Assembly (NCBI GenBank): GCA_041920565.1
Contig: JBHGXS010000141.1
Coordinates: 1 to 64,000, forward strand
Length of the DNA stretch: 64,000 bases
Direction: 5' to 3'
Source: JAGHKQ01 sp041920565
GTDB taxonomy: Bacteria; Bacillota; Bacilli; Bacillales; Bacillaceae_G
In this document: positions 50,315-59,150 of the stretch, in pieces
Position numbering within the stretch: the stretch's first letter is position 1
Layout: every line of letters begins with the position of its first letter
The notes under the pieces: generated by a model
What the model saw: only the letters and a program-made list of their open reading frames with translations
Database searches by the model: none
Told to the model about the DNA's origin: nothing
Made by a program: the position numbers and the translations under genes

Positions 50315-51646
50315 TTATCGAATTGTGATGCTGTCACCCGGAACCCAATATGTTTTAGAGTTGCCAGGATGAACTACTTCTACCCATCCTTTAGGGTCTT
50401 TCTTAACCGCAGTAACCTCTGTATTAGCGTTAAATGTACCTTGTACATTCGGTCTTATAGTCGTACTCTTAATCTTAGAATCTGCAAATGGGAATGGCAC
50501 AACACGATATTCAACAGTTCTCGTGATAACCGCTTTTGTTCCCTTGGCAAATACTTGATATGGAACTTGGTTGCTTAACGCATCTGCGTTCAATGATGGG
50601 CCTTTGTTAGGCAGAACAACCGGTTTGTATTGTGACGCTTGGAATGGCTTAATGCGCTGCATGATATCTGCAATTTTTGCAGACCATGTCTTGTCCGATG
50701 CATATTTTACGTTCATCCCTTTTAATGTAGGACCATTATAGTATACGCCGCCCGGAGTCAAATAATTTTTTCTTACATAGTCTGCGTTATAGTTAATGCT
50801 ATCTTCATAGCTTGCTAGATATTTAGCGCTGTCAAACGGCGAGCGATCATACGCTTTTAAGCCGTACAGGTTATTTTTTCGATAGGCAACTTCAGATTTG
50901 CCATAGCCTGTTTCCAGGAAAGCATGAGCCGCTAGGTATAATGCATTTACACCATATTTTTGTCCAGCAGCAACAAACTTATCACCCATATTTACAATAG
51001 GGCTATCAGGATGATACTTTCTAATATAGTTATTAATTTCTGCTGCTGTTACATTAGATGGTGTACGCAAATCAATCTCAGCATAGGAAGATGCTGTTTT
51101 TATCGGGCTTGTCTCACTAGTTGGTGATGGAGTTGGTGCAGGGGCAAACCCATTTGATTGAGCAGATACATAGTTTGCGGATACCCAGCCGCTTACGTTT
51201 CCTGCCGTAATGCGATGCCAACCATTCTTCGTTTCATGAATGGATAAGGTTGTCCCTTTTGCTAACGTTGTAATACGTGTTCCTGATACAGAAGGCGTCT
51301 CACGTACATTTAAATTTGCTGTCGTTTTTCCTGTACCTATAGTTGCTGAAGGGGCAGGCGGTTGTACAGATGGCTGCGTTGATACATATTTAGAATATAC
51401 CCAACCGTCTTTTGTTCCATTTTCGATATAATACCAGTTTTCTTTTGTATCTTTAATAACAACCTGTTGCCCATTCTTTACTTGGGCAATCACACGGCTG
51501 GAAGTAGTCGGGGCTTGCCTGACATTTAAAGCAGAAGCAGTAACTTTACCGGTTTTCTCCCCGGCAGCTTTTGCTGACAATGGGTTGCTTGCTAACGCTA
51601 ATCCTCCTATTAATGTTACGCTGGCTGCAATTGTCCTGAATCTCAT
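50315..51646 (-). CDS. Secreted SH3-domain N-acetylglucosaminidase
   Basis: A 443-residue exported autolysin. Signal peptide (residues 1-28, '..LASNPLSAKA'), two bacterial SH3 domains (~33-88 and ~105-160: 'ALNVRQAPTTSSRVIAQVK', 'NLNVRETPSVSGTRITTLA'), a Pro/Ser/Thr linker, a GH73-type glucosaminidase domain ('FLETGYGKSEVAYRKNNLYG' with the likely catalytic Glu) and a C-terminal SH3-like segment. It probably cuts peptidoglycan glycan strands during growth or division. RBS GGAGGAGAGG. It resembles the LytD/LytG group. Confidence 0.9.
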   Translation of the reverse strand: MRFRTIAASVTLIGGLALASNPLSAKAAGEKTGKVTASALNVRQAPTTSSRVIAQVKNGQQVVIKDTKENWYYIENGTKDGWVYSKYVSTQPSVQPPAPSATIGTGKTTANLNVRETPSVSGTRITTLAKGTTLSIHETKNGWHRITAGNVSGWVSANYVSAQSNGFAPAPTPSPTSETSPIKTASSYAEIDLRTPSNVTAAEINNYIRKYHPDSPIVNMGDKFVAAGQKYGVNALYLAAHAFLETGYGKSEVAYRKNNLYGLKAYDRSPFDSAKYLASYEDSINYNADYVRKNYLTPGGVYYNGPTLKGMNVKYASDKTWSAKIADIMQRIKPFQASQYKPVVLPNKGPSLNADALSNQVPYQVFAKGTKAVITRTVEYRVVPFPFADSKIKSTTIRPNVQGTFNANTEVTAVKKDPKGWVEVVHPGNSKTYWVPGDSITIR

Positions 51647-52184
51647 TTCCTCTCCTCCAATAATCTTGTTGCGTTGTTTATTTCCCAGTACAGCGTATGT
51701 AACGTTTTAAAATAAGCTAGTAATCTTTCAATCTGAAAACGTTATATATTTCTCAGAAAAAATCACCAATAAAATGGTGCATTTCCCCGCTGCCTGTGGA
51801 TGACTTTGTTATCTAACAGATCATTCCAAAAACAACAGTAATCCAACACATTTGTCACTATTCATTATAGTAGAAAACATTCATATACGGGTGATAAACA
51901 TTTTACTAATAGAGGGAAAAATAGGAATATTCCATTTTCTATTGGAAAATTAAGGTGTTTACTGGAGGATGCTTTCTTGTTATATGGAAATACATATATT
52001 ATTTACTATTTCCCTATACAAGTTCATATCAGCAAAAAGATTGACGGTATATATGAAAGCTATATAATCAAAGAAAAGATGTCTCATCTTTTTTCTGCAT
52101 ACTTCTTCATTACATGCCTTCATATTCACGTAAAAAGCAGCGATTCGTAATGATAGGGTTTGTACACATAAAAGGGGGTTTTTC
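51647..52184. other. 538-base intergenic region without a convincing gene
   Basis: It lies between divergent genes and should hold their promoters. A frame of 57 codons starting with TTG at 51976 has GGAGG at good spacing, but its composition is not protein-like. A small hairpin AAAAGATG / CATCTTTT lies near 52073-52092. I see no RNA gene or repeat. Confidence 0.5.
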
Positions 52185-53018
52185 ATGATGACACTTCGTA
52201 AAGCACTAACAATTGCAGGCTCTGATACAAGCGGAGGCGCCGGTATTCAAGCGGACTTAAAAACATTCCAGGAGCTTGGCGTGTACGGTATGACCGCTCT
52301 TACTACAATCGTAACAATGGACCCGCACAATAACTGGGCTCACAATGTGTTTCCAATCTCTGTTGACACATTAAAACCGCAACTGGAAACGGTTATTGAG
52401 GGTGTAGGAGTAGACGCATTAAAAACAGGGATGCTTGGTTCCATCGAAATCATTGAACTGGCAGCAAAAACAATCGAACAACATAACATTACAAACGTAG
52501 TAGTGGACCCTGTTATGGTATGTAAAGGAGCAGATGAAGCTCTTCATCCGGAAACAAACGAATGTTTACGTGATGTGCTTGTTCCCAAAGCTTTAGTAGT
52601 GACGCCAAACTTATTTGAAGCTTACCAATTAAGCGGTGTGAAAATTACAACGTTACAGGATATGAAGGAAGCTGCTCGAAAAATCCATGCATTAGGCGCG
52701 AAATATGTATTAATTAAAGGCGGCAGCAAGCTGGAAGGACAAGAAAAAGCGATCGACTTATTATTCGATGGCGAAGATTTTGATATTTTAGAATCCGAAA
52801 AAATTGATACAACTTACACTCATGGTGCAGGCTGCACGTATTCTGCAGCTATTACAGCTGAATTGGCGAAGGGCAAACCGGTAAAAGAAGCGATTCGAAC
52901 AGCAAAAGCATTCATTACAGACGCTATTCGTCATTCCTTTAAATTAAACGAATATGTAGGTCCGACTCATCATGGTGCTTATCGCAGATACGGTGCGGGC
53001 AGAGAGACTGTACAATAA
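52185..53018 (+). CDS. pdxK: Pyridoxine/pyridoxal/HMP kinase
   Basis: Phosphorylates vitamin B6 forms for PLP salvage; this bacillus type (ThiD2-like) can also act on hydroxymethylpyrimidine. 277 residues of the ribokinase fold: 'ALTIAGSDTSGGAGIQADLK', 'VVDPVMVCKG', 'TPNLFEA' and the anion-hole motif 'THGAGCTYSAAITAELAKG', where the Cys replaces the usual Asp as in B. subtilis PdxK. GGGGG lies 6 or 9 bases before the two ATG codons, so either is possible. Confidence 0.93.
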   Translation: MMTLRKALTIAGSDTSGGAGIQADLKTFQELGVYGMTALTTIVTMDPHNNWAHNVFPISVDTLKPQLETVIEGVGVDALKTGMLGSIEIIELAAKTIEQHNITNVVVDPVMVCKGADEALHPETNECLRDVLVPKALVVTPNLFEAYQLSGVKITTLQDMKEAARKIHALGAKYVLIKGGSKLEGQEKAIDLLFDGEDFDILESEKIDTTYTHGAGCTYSAAITAELAKGKPVKEAIRTAKAFITDAIRHSFKLNEYVGPTHHGAYRRYGAGRETVQ

Positions 53019-53021
53019 TAT

Positions 53022-53053
53022 AAAAAACGGCCATCAGATGATGGTCGTTTTTT
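53022..53053. terminator. pdxK/MarR bidirectional terminator
   Basis: A 14-bp stem with one wobble (53022-53035 with 53040-53053), A run then T run, between convergent genes. Confidence 0.85.
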
Positions 53054-53060
53054 AATTTCC

Positions 53061-53522
53061 CTATGATGACGCAAAATGAAGTTCTTTCTTTTTAACAATC
53101 TCCCCAATTTTCTCATAGATGCGGATAAAGGTGTTCAACTCTTCCTCCTCAAGCTCTTCCAAATAGGAAGAAACAAATTGGCGTATCTTCGCTTCTCCGG
53201 CAGCGAGGATGTTTTCTGCTTTTTCTGTTGTTTCCAGCAGCATAACACGCTGATCTTGCGGGTCATAGCTTCGGATAACGTATCCTTTGCTTACAAGACG
53301 ATCAATCAATATCGTCGCTGCATTGCGATTTTCATTGTTCCAATCACATAACATACTGGATGTACACGGACCATGTTTCTTTATGGAACGCAGCGCGAAG
53401 TATTGTTCTGCCGTAATATTACCTGCCAGCTGCTCCGCAAGAAGCGCGATCAGTTTGCGATTTGTATAAATCATGACTTCTTCATATCGTTCCATGAAAT
53501 GCTCCAGTTTGTTAGCATCCAT
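53061..53522 (-). CDS. MarR-family regulator
   Basis: A 153-residue winged-helix repressor. 'ITAEQYFALRSIKKHGPCTS' and 'NRNAATILIDRLVSKGYVIR' form the recognition region, and 'DPQDQRVMLLETTEKA' is the wing. A Cys pair (in 'GPCTSSMLCDW') might sense oxidants. It starts 21 bases after the MetX-like gene on the same strand, so it probably controls that gene; inference. RBS AAAGGGGG. Confidence 0.88.
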   Translation of the reverse strand: MDANKLEHFMERYEEVMIYTNRKLIALLAEQLAGNITAEQYFALRSIKKHGPCTSSMLCDWNNENRNAATILIDRLVSKGYVIRSYDPQDQRVMLLETTEKAENILAAGEAKIRQFVSSYLEELEEEELNTFIRIYEKIGEIVKKKELHFASS

Positions 53523-53543
53523 AATTGCTCCCCCTTTAAACTT

Positions 53544-54650
53544 TTATCCAACCAGCCAACTTTTCACTGCAGCAGCAAATAAATGCGGATCCAGCACTCC
53601 TGCTATATGTCCATTTGGGCTGTCAAAAGCAAAAAACTTTGCTGACTTTCCTTGTTTTTGTAATAGTTTCACGGCTCGTTCGCTGTATTGCGGCGGTTGA
53701 AGCAAATCTTGATTACAAGAAATAAGAAGCACTCTTGCCTGAATTTGCTCCAAAGCTTCTTCTAATGAAGAAAAACCGTGAGCTATATCGTGCATCATTG
53801 TGGCACGACATGTATAAATCCAATGATTGGGATCATAATAAGCAATGTTATTCATCACAGCTCTGTACATACTTTCTTCAAATGAAGTTTGATTATATAA
53901 GGATAGATAAGGAAGCTGTTCGCGGCTGTCCCGCCGGAATTTTGTTTCATACCAATCCCCTTGAAATGCGTTGGTAAACATCATTTGAGATGCTAAATGC
54001 AGTCCTTCTGTCGGCTCTTGTTTGTCATAATAATTTCCATTGTTCCAATGAGGGTCTAATTGAATAGCTCGAATGCCATGCTGGAGCACGTTAAATGACG
54101 TTATGATGGGATTTTGTGCATTGGTAATAACTCCAATGCACGCATCCAGCATATGCGGATAATGAACCGCCCAATGCAGTGCAATCATTCCTCCTGCAGA
54201 AGGGCCGATTACAGCCGCAAGACGCTGAATGCCCAACGATTGAATAAATTCATGTTGAATGCCTGCCATGTCGCGAAAGGTAAAAGGCGGAAATGACATT
54301 CCATACTGCTTCCCTGTCTTAGGATTGATAGACATGGGTCCTGTCGTGATAACCATCGGATTTTTTGCTTGCACGTTACAAAGGTTGTCCATGCAAATGA
54401 CAAAGTATCGATTTGTATCAATTGCTTTCCCCTGTCCGATCAATCCGTCCCACCAACCGGGGGATGGATCGGCATCTGTATACTTCCCTGCTGCATGACT
54501 TGTTGCATTGAAGTAATGGCATATAAGAATAACATTGCTTTTTTCTTTATTTAACTTTCCATATGTTTCATATCCTAATGTAATGGGAATGGATGTACCA
54601 CATTCTAATGTATAGCTTTCCAGATAAAACTGTTGTTTTTTTACCAGCAT
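53544..54650 (-). CDS. MetX-like alpha/beta-hydrolase acyltransferase
   Basis: 368 residues of the homoserine/serine O-acetyltransferase MetX family. Ser151 nucleophile in 'GPSAGGMIALHWAVHYP', Asp in 'SCNQDLLQPPQYSERAV' and His in 'NGHIAGVLDPHLF' give a complete triad. 'HYFNATSHAAGKY' matches the oxyanion region. The elbow is GPSAGG rather than the usual GGSMGG, and MetA already acetylates homoserine here, so this copy may have another acceptor. It has no SAM riboswitch and pairs with a MarR gene. Confidence 0.85.
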   Translation of the reverse strand: MLVKKQQFYLESYTLECGTSIPITLGYETYGKLNKEKSNVILICHYFNATSHAAGKYTDADPSPGWWDGLIGQGKAIDTNRYFVICMDNLCNVQAKNPMVITTGPMSINPKTGKQYGMSFPPFTFRDMAGIQHEFIQSLGIQRLAAVIGPSAGGMIALHWAVHYPHMLDACIGVITNAQNPIITSFNVLQHGIRAIQLDPHWNNGNYYDKQEPTEGLHLASQMMFTNAFQGDWYETKFRRDSREQLPYLSLYNQTSFEESMYRAVMNNIAYYDPNHWIYTCRATMMHDIAHGFSSLEEALEQIQARVLLISCNQDLLQPPQYSERAVKLLQKQGKSAKFFAFDSPNGHIAGVLDPHLFAAAVKSWLVG

Positions 54651-54745
54651 GATTGTCCCTGTCCTCCTTCCAAATTTTATTTTAGGTTTATATAAGAAAC
54701 TGCTAAATAAAGATAATCCATGTTTAAAATAAAAGAGGGATATTA

Positions 54746-55600
54746 TTGAAAAAAATCGTTTTTATCCTTATATCTCTTATCGCTATTGCAACCGGATATT
54801 ATTTTTTCTTTCAGCCAAAGTTTCAAGATCCCGTTGCTGATGCTGTTTCATTATCAGGAGATGGCTGTGTCGTTCTTAACTATCATCGAGTTCGTTCTCC
54901 AAACATTTTTTTAGAAACATTGGGCAAACTCACCAATAATTTGGAGCTTTCCGTTTATTCCGTTAATAGTGATGCATTCGAAAAGCAAATACAATACTTA
55001 AAAAAACATGACGTACAATTCATTACACCAAGCGATTTAAAAGCATACATCACCAAAAAAACTTCCTTCTCTAAAAAATGCGCACTAGTCACATTTGATG
55101 ATATAGACACAAGCGTCTATAAACATGCCTATCCCATTTTACAGAAAGAAAAAGTACCTTTTACTTTATTCGTAATAACGGGAGAAGTAGGGAATCCGAA
55201 TTTTCAATATTTAAAGCTTGCTTCGTGGAAACAGCTTAAAAATATGAAAGATTCGGGTCTCGCTACGATTGGAACACATACTCATAAAATGCATTATATA
55301 GAAGGCGATGAAAAACCTCCTTTTTTAAAGAAAAAAAATGTAGACGCTTTTATAAAAGATACTGAAAAGTCCAAACAAACCATGATTGAGAAACTTGGTT
55401 TCACCCCTCGTTATTTCGCTTATCCATATGGATTTGGTATTCCCAAAACAGATGAAGTCCTATTGAACCAAGGATATGAGTTAATTTTTTCACTGGAGCC
55501 CGGAATCGTAAAACAGGGTGACCCCAGCTTCTTTATTAAGCGGATTCTCATCGATAAACAATCTTGGCCGGCCATTGCAAAATGGGCTGCTCAAAAATAA
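54746..55600 (+). CDS. Polysaccharide deacetylase, IcaB/PgaB type
   Basis: 284 residues. N-terminal signal anchor ('KIVFILISLIAIATGYYFFF'), then a carbohydrate esterase 4 domain with 'VVLNYHRV', 'ALVTFDDIDTSVYKHA' (catalytic Asp and metal Asp) and 'IGTHTHKMHY' (metal His). The Asp-Asp-Ile form of the motif is as in IcaB. It would partly remove acetyl groups from poly-beta-1,6-GlcNAc outside the membrane. TTG start with AGAGGGA upstream. Convergent with pgaC-pgaD, sharing a terminator. Confidence 0.87.
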   Translation: MKKIVFILISLIAIATGYYFFFQPKFQDPVADAVSLSGDGCVVLNYHRVRSPNIFLETLGKLTNNLELSVYSVNSDAFEKQIQYLKKHDVQFITPSDLKAYITKKTSFSKKCALVTFDDIDTSVYKHAYPILQKEKVPFTLFVITGEVGNPNFQYLKLASWKQLKNMKDSGLATIGTHTHKMHYIEGDEKPPFLKKKNVDAFIKDTEKSKQTMIEKLGFTPRYFAYPYGFGIPKTDEVLLNQGYELIFSLEPGIVKQGDPSFFIKRILIDKQSWPAIAKWAAQK

Positions 55601-55601
55601 T

Positions 55602-55631
55602 AAAAAGCAATGGGCTCTTCCATTGCTTTTT
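55602..55631. terminator. Bidirectional terminator within the PNAG cluster
   Basis: A perfect 12-bp stem (55602-55613 with 55620-55631) flanked by A and T runs. It touches the stop codon of the pgaD-like gene. Confidence 0.85.
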
Positions 55632-56028
55632 ACACTACTGTTTCTTTTAGCTTAATAATATTTGTTTCCTGTAAATATAGGATTTCCTCTTCGGTCAGAG
55701 AAAAATACTCCGCCATTTCTTTCATCTCTACCGGCTTTGGAAAGCTTCGTCTTCGTAATTTTCCATAAGTAAAATAATTATATCGCCCCCAGAGATATTG
55801 AAAAAGAAAACAAAGCGCTCCAATAATGCCAATATCACACAAAATAGCTGTTATTTGCCTTTCTTCCATATGAAAAAGAAGGAGAACCATCAATTTCCAT
55901 TCTGCTTGTATGTGAAAGAGACAAGTAAAAAGTAATAATACTGTCGCAATCATATAAATCCAAGCGAGCAATGTGATAATCAACTCTATTGCCTTTCTTA
56001 CTGAGAGCTTACTTCCGTCTATAATCAT
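55630..56028 (-). CDS. PgaD/IcaD-like membrane protein
   Basis: A 132-residue protein with two membrane helices ('IELIITLLAWIYMIATVLLL' and 'ILCDIGIIGALCFLFQYLWG') and a cytosolic tail, the layout of PgaD, the partner of the PgaC synthase. The ATG at 56028 overlaps the pgaC stop as ATGA. Longer in-frame starts would lie deep within pgaC. It probably stabilises or activates the synthase. Confidence 0.78.
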   Translation of the reverse strand: MIIDGSKLSVRKAIELIITLLAWIYMIATVLLLFTCLFHIQAEWKLMVLLLFHMEERQITAILCDIGIIGALCFLFQYLWGRYNYFTYGKLRRRSFPKPVEMKEMAEYFSLTEEEILYLQETNIIKLKETVV

Positions 56029-57263
56029 AGCTTGATTTCGATTCCCCGATCCGGACTTTCCCATACAGCAAATGTTCCTTTCTTCGTTGATAATGCTTTT
56101 GGAATAGCTCTTGCAACTACTAGCGTATTTAAATACCAATAGGCTATCGGATACCAAACAGCCCATAGGTAATACTTCCGTAATGACTTATCATAGTGTG
56201 AGTCAATAGTAATAGCAAATATAAACTGAATGATGCAAGTAACAGATAAAATACAAGCCGCTAATGCAAAAATACTGATTAAATCCTGTATAGCCGCCAT
56301 GCCCAACAACAGGACAACGGTAAAAAAGATCCAAAGAAGAGACCAAACAATACTGCATAATTCCTCAATATAAACAATATATAATCTTCTTTGCCGTATA
56401 TCTAAAAAGATATCCCAATGGCGCATCAATACTTCAATACCACCTTGAGCCCAACGAACACGCTGTTTCCATAAGCCGCGGATTGTTTCTGGAACAAGCA
56501 TCCAGCAAATTGCATTCGGCTCATAACGTACGTCCCAAAATCTTTTTTGCAGCTTCCAAGTAACTGCAATGTCTTCTGTAATCACATCACGGTCCCATAA
56601 CCCGCAATCAAGCAAAGCACGTTTTCGAAATGCAACTACTACTCCCGATACAGTCATAACTTTCCCAAGGATACGCTGTGTACGTTTGATGGCTCCTATA
56701 ATGCTTGCGTATTCTACCAGCTGCATGCGCGAGAGAAGAGAAGTTCGGTTTCTTACACGAGGGTTCCCGGTAACAGCACCCACTCTTTCCCCATTATGTT
56801 CTGTTGTAAAATGAGGAATCATATAACGTAAAGCATCTGGATCCAGTAAAGCATCTGAATCAATGCAAACAAGAAACTCTCCTTTTGAAGCCAGCAGTCC
56901 TAAATGTAACGCATTTGCCTTTCCAGAATTTTTCTTTAAATCGATAAATCGAACACAATTGTGTTTAGCAACCAAATCCCTTGCGACCTTACTTGTGTTA
57001 TCACTGCTGCCGTCGTTTATAATAATAATTTCATAGTGAGGATAATTGAGCGTCAGCAAATGTTCTACCGTTTCTTCTATCGTATCTTCTTCGTTATAAC
57101 ATGGAATTAAAAGAGACACGAAAGGCGTCTCCGTTAGAGGTAAAGGCTCTTTCCGTTCACGTCGATAATAAAATAAAAGAGAGCCGGAAATCCAAAACAA
57201 GCTCATTACAACAGGATACCAGAAAACAAAACCTGACAGCGCATTCCATACAGCATGAAACAT
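56025..57263 (-). CDS. pgaC: Poly-beta-1,6-N-acetylglucosamine synthase
   Basis: Processive family 2 glycosyltransferase, 412 residues. An N-terminal helix, the catalytic domain with 'NDGSSDNT', 'CIDSDALLDPDAL', 'DVITEDIAVTWKLQKRFW' (ED general base) and 'QRVRWAQGG' (QxxRW acceptor motif), then three C-terminal helices that make the export pore. It matches PgaC/IcaA. It forms an operon with the pgaD-like gene. No icaC-type acyltransferase or ica regulator is nearby. Confidence 0.92.
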   Translation of the reverse strand: MFHAVWNALSGFVFWYPVVMSLFWISGSLLFYYRRERKEPLPLTETPFVSLLIPCYNEEDTIEETVEHLLTLNYPHYEIIIINDGSSDNTSKVARDLVAKHNCVRFIDLKKNSGKANALHLGLLASKGEFLVCIDSDALLDPDALRYMIPHFTTEHNGERVGAVTGNPRVRNRTSLLSRMQLVEYASIIGAIKRTQRILGKVMTVSGVVVAFRKRALLDCGLWDRDVITEDIAVTWKLQKRFWDVRYEPNAICWMLVPETIRGLWKQRVRWAQGGIEVLMRHWDIFLDIRQRRLYIVYIEELCSIVWSLLWIFFTVVLLLGMAAIQDLISIFALAACILSVTCIIQFIFAITIDSHYDKSLRKYYLWAVWYPIAYWYLNTLVVARAIPKALSTKKGTFAVWESPDRGIEIKL

Positions 57264-57552
57264 AAGGCAACATCCATTCTTTTTAATATGTCAGAATTTT
57301 TTCGTGAATAACATAATGCTATAAGCCTATTGGAATGGTTTAATTTTCTAAATTATATACTCCCGTTTTCCCATTATACTATCAGCTGTAGGATTTCCTG
57401 CAAGCTATTCCTTGTTCCAGAAAAGGAAAATAATGGATTATTTTTTACAGAAAATAAAAAACATACTATATCTTCTGTTAAATGTTCGTTTATTATTTTT
57501 TCATCCCTTGGTACAATGTATTTAGTAAATTCTTACATAGAGGAGGATGTCA

Positions 57553-58785
57553 ATGTCGACATTCGATCGTAATTTAGAAAAATATGCCGAATTAGTGGTG
57601 AAAGTCGGGGTTAACATTCAAAAAGGACAAACCCTTCATATCAATGCTCCGCTCGCTGCCGTTGAATTCGTTCGTGTTGCTGCGAAAAAAGCTTACGAAG
57701 CAGGAGCTAAGCACGTATATGTGAATTGGAATGATGAAGTATTAACACGCCTTAAATATGATTTGGCTCCGGATGAAGCTTTTCTTGAATTCCCTTCTTG
57801 GGTGGTAAAGGAACGTGAGGAGCTTGCACAAAGCGGCGCAGCATTCTTATCTATTACATCTTCTAACCCTGATTTATTGAAAGGAGTAGATCCTGAGCGC
57901 ATTTCTAATGCAAACAAAGCAGCCGGAAAAGCGCTGGATACATTCCGTCACTACATCCAATCTGATAAAGTAAGCTGGAATGTATCAGCAGTACCGTCAA
58001 AAGAATGGGCAGCCAAAGTATTCCCTGATGCACCTCAAGAAGAGCAAGTGCAGAAGCTTTGGGATGCAATTTTCCAAGCGACACGCGCTGATTTAGAAGA
58101 CCCTGTACAAGCATGGAAAGAACATGGCGCCAACCTGTTAAGTAAAGTGGATTACTTAAATAGCAAACGTTATAAGGCGCTGCATTATACAGCTCCTGGT
58201 ACAGACTTAACAGTAGAACTTCCAGAGAAGCACGTTTGGATAGGAGGAGGCAGCACAAGCGAAAGAGGCGTTGCCTTTACGGCAAACATTCCTACAGAAG
58301 AAGTATTCACATTGCCTGCAAAATCAGGCGTAAACGGACATGTAACAAGCACAAAGCCATTAAACTACAGCGGAAATGTAATCGAAAACTTTACCTTAAC
58401 ATTTGAAAACGGCCGTATTGTCGATTACAAAACAGAAACAGGATTCGAGACATTAAAGCATCTGATAGAAACAGATGAAGGTTCGCATTACTTAGGAGAA
58501 GTGGCGTTAGTTCCTCATAACTCTCCTATCTCTAATACCAATATTATTTTCTATAATACTTTATTTGATGAAAATGCATCCTGCCATTTTGCTATCGGAA
58601 ATGCATATTCCTTCTGTTTAGAAGGCGGAAAAACAATGTCAAAAGAAGAATTAGGACAACATGGTGCAAACTCCAGCATTACACATGTTGATTTTATGAT
58701 TGGCTCCGAGAAACTGAATATCGACGGCATTGCAGCGGACGGTACACGCGAACCTTTATTCCGCAACGGCAACTGGGCAATTTAA
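57553..58785 (+). CDS. M29-family aminopeptidase (AmpS/AmpT)
   Basis: Two-metal cytosolic aminopeptidase, 410 residues. Metal-site blocks include 'NIPTEEVFTLPAKSGVNGHV', 'GSHYLGEVALVPHNSPI' and 'ITHVDFMIGSEKLNIDGI'. It releases N-terminal residues from peptides with wide specificity. The ATG at 57553 has AGGAGG at good spacing, whereas the ATG at 57547 directly abuts it. Monocistronic with a terminator. The 289 bases before it hold no recognisable gene. Confidence 0.93.
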   Translation: MSTFDRNLEKYAELVVKVGVNIQKGQTLHINAPLAAVEFVRVAAKKAYEAGAKHVYVNWNDEVLTRLKYDLAPDEAFLEFPSWVVKEREELAQSGAAFLSITSSNPDLLKGVDPERISNANKAAGKALDTFRHYIQSDKVSWNVSAVPSKEWAAKVFPDAPQEEQVQKLWDAIFQATRADLEDPVQAWKEHGANLLSKVDYLNSKRYKALHYTAPGTDLTVELPEKHVWIGGGSTSERGVAFTANIPTEEVFTLPAKSGVNGHVTSTKPLNYSGNVIENFTLTFENGRIVDYKTETGFETLKHLIETDEGSHYLGEVALVPHNSPISNTNIIFYNTLFDENASCHFAIGNAYSFCLEGGKTMSKEELGQHGANSSITHVDFMIGSEKLNIDGIAADGTREPLFRNGNWAI

Positions 58786-58801
58786 TAGAAATCAAATCCA
58801 T

Positions 58802-58834
58802 AAAGCCAGGAGAATTATTCTCTTGGCTTTCTTT
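58802..58834 (+). terminator. Aminopeptidase terminator
   Basis: A 13-bp stem with one wobble (58802-58814 with 58818-58830) followed by CTTTA. Confidence 0.7.
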
Positions 58835-58900
58835 ATTTATGGATATAAAAAGCGGCTGTAACAGCTGTATCTTGAACATTTTCATGAAAGTTATAAAAAT

Positions 58901-58938
58901 AAAAACCCGCCAAAGCAGAAACATGCTTTAACGGGTTT
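58901..58938 (-). terminator. cstA-ybdD terminator
   Basis: A 15-bp stem (58903-58917 with 58924-58938) with two U-G pairs on the minus strand, followed there by TTTTT. Confidence 0.75.
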
Positions 58939-58946
58939 ATTCCAAA

Positions 58947-59150
58947 TCAGCAGCAACGAGAAACCTTTCCGCCTTTCGCATTAAATCGTGCTTCTTGCGC
59001 TTGGGCAAAAAACTCTTTCTCGGATTTTATCGGTTCATTCGGATGATGTATTTTCATATGCTCGACATATTTCTCATAACTGGGCACGCCGCACAGCAAG
59101 CTTAAAAACTGTTTCCGATGCTTAAGAATTTCTGAAACCACGCTACGCAT
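58947..59150 (-). CDS. YbdD/YjiX small CstA partner
   Basis: A 67-residue protein with the family block 'CGVPSYEKYVEHMKIHHPNE' and the C-terminal 'EARFNAKGGKVSRCC'. Such proteins are encoded after cstA/btsT genes and are thought to be needed for pyruvate uptake. The ATG at 59150 has GAAGAGG upstream and overlaps the cstA stop by 8 bases. Confidence 0.85.
   Translation of the reverse strand: MRSVVSEILKHRKQFLSLLCGVPSYEKYVEHMKIHHPNEPIKSEKEFFAQAQEARFNAKGGKVSRCC

Noticed and set aside
51980..52186. 68-codon minus-strand frame and a 57-codon plus-strand frame before pdxK
   Set aside because: Neither has protein-like composition or known family; the plus frame has an RBS-like GGAGG, but this alone is not enough.
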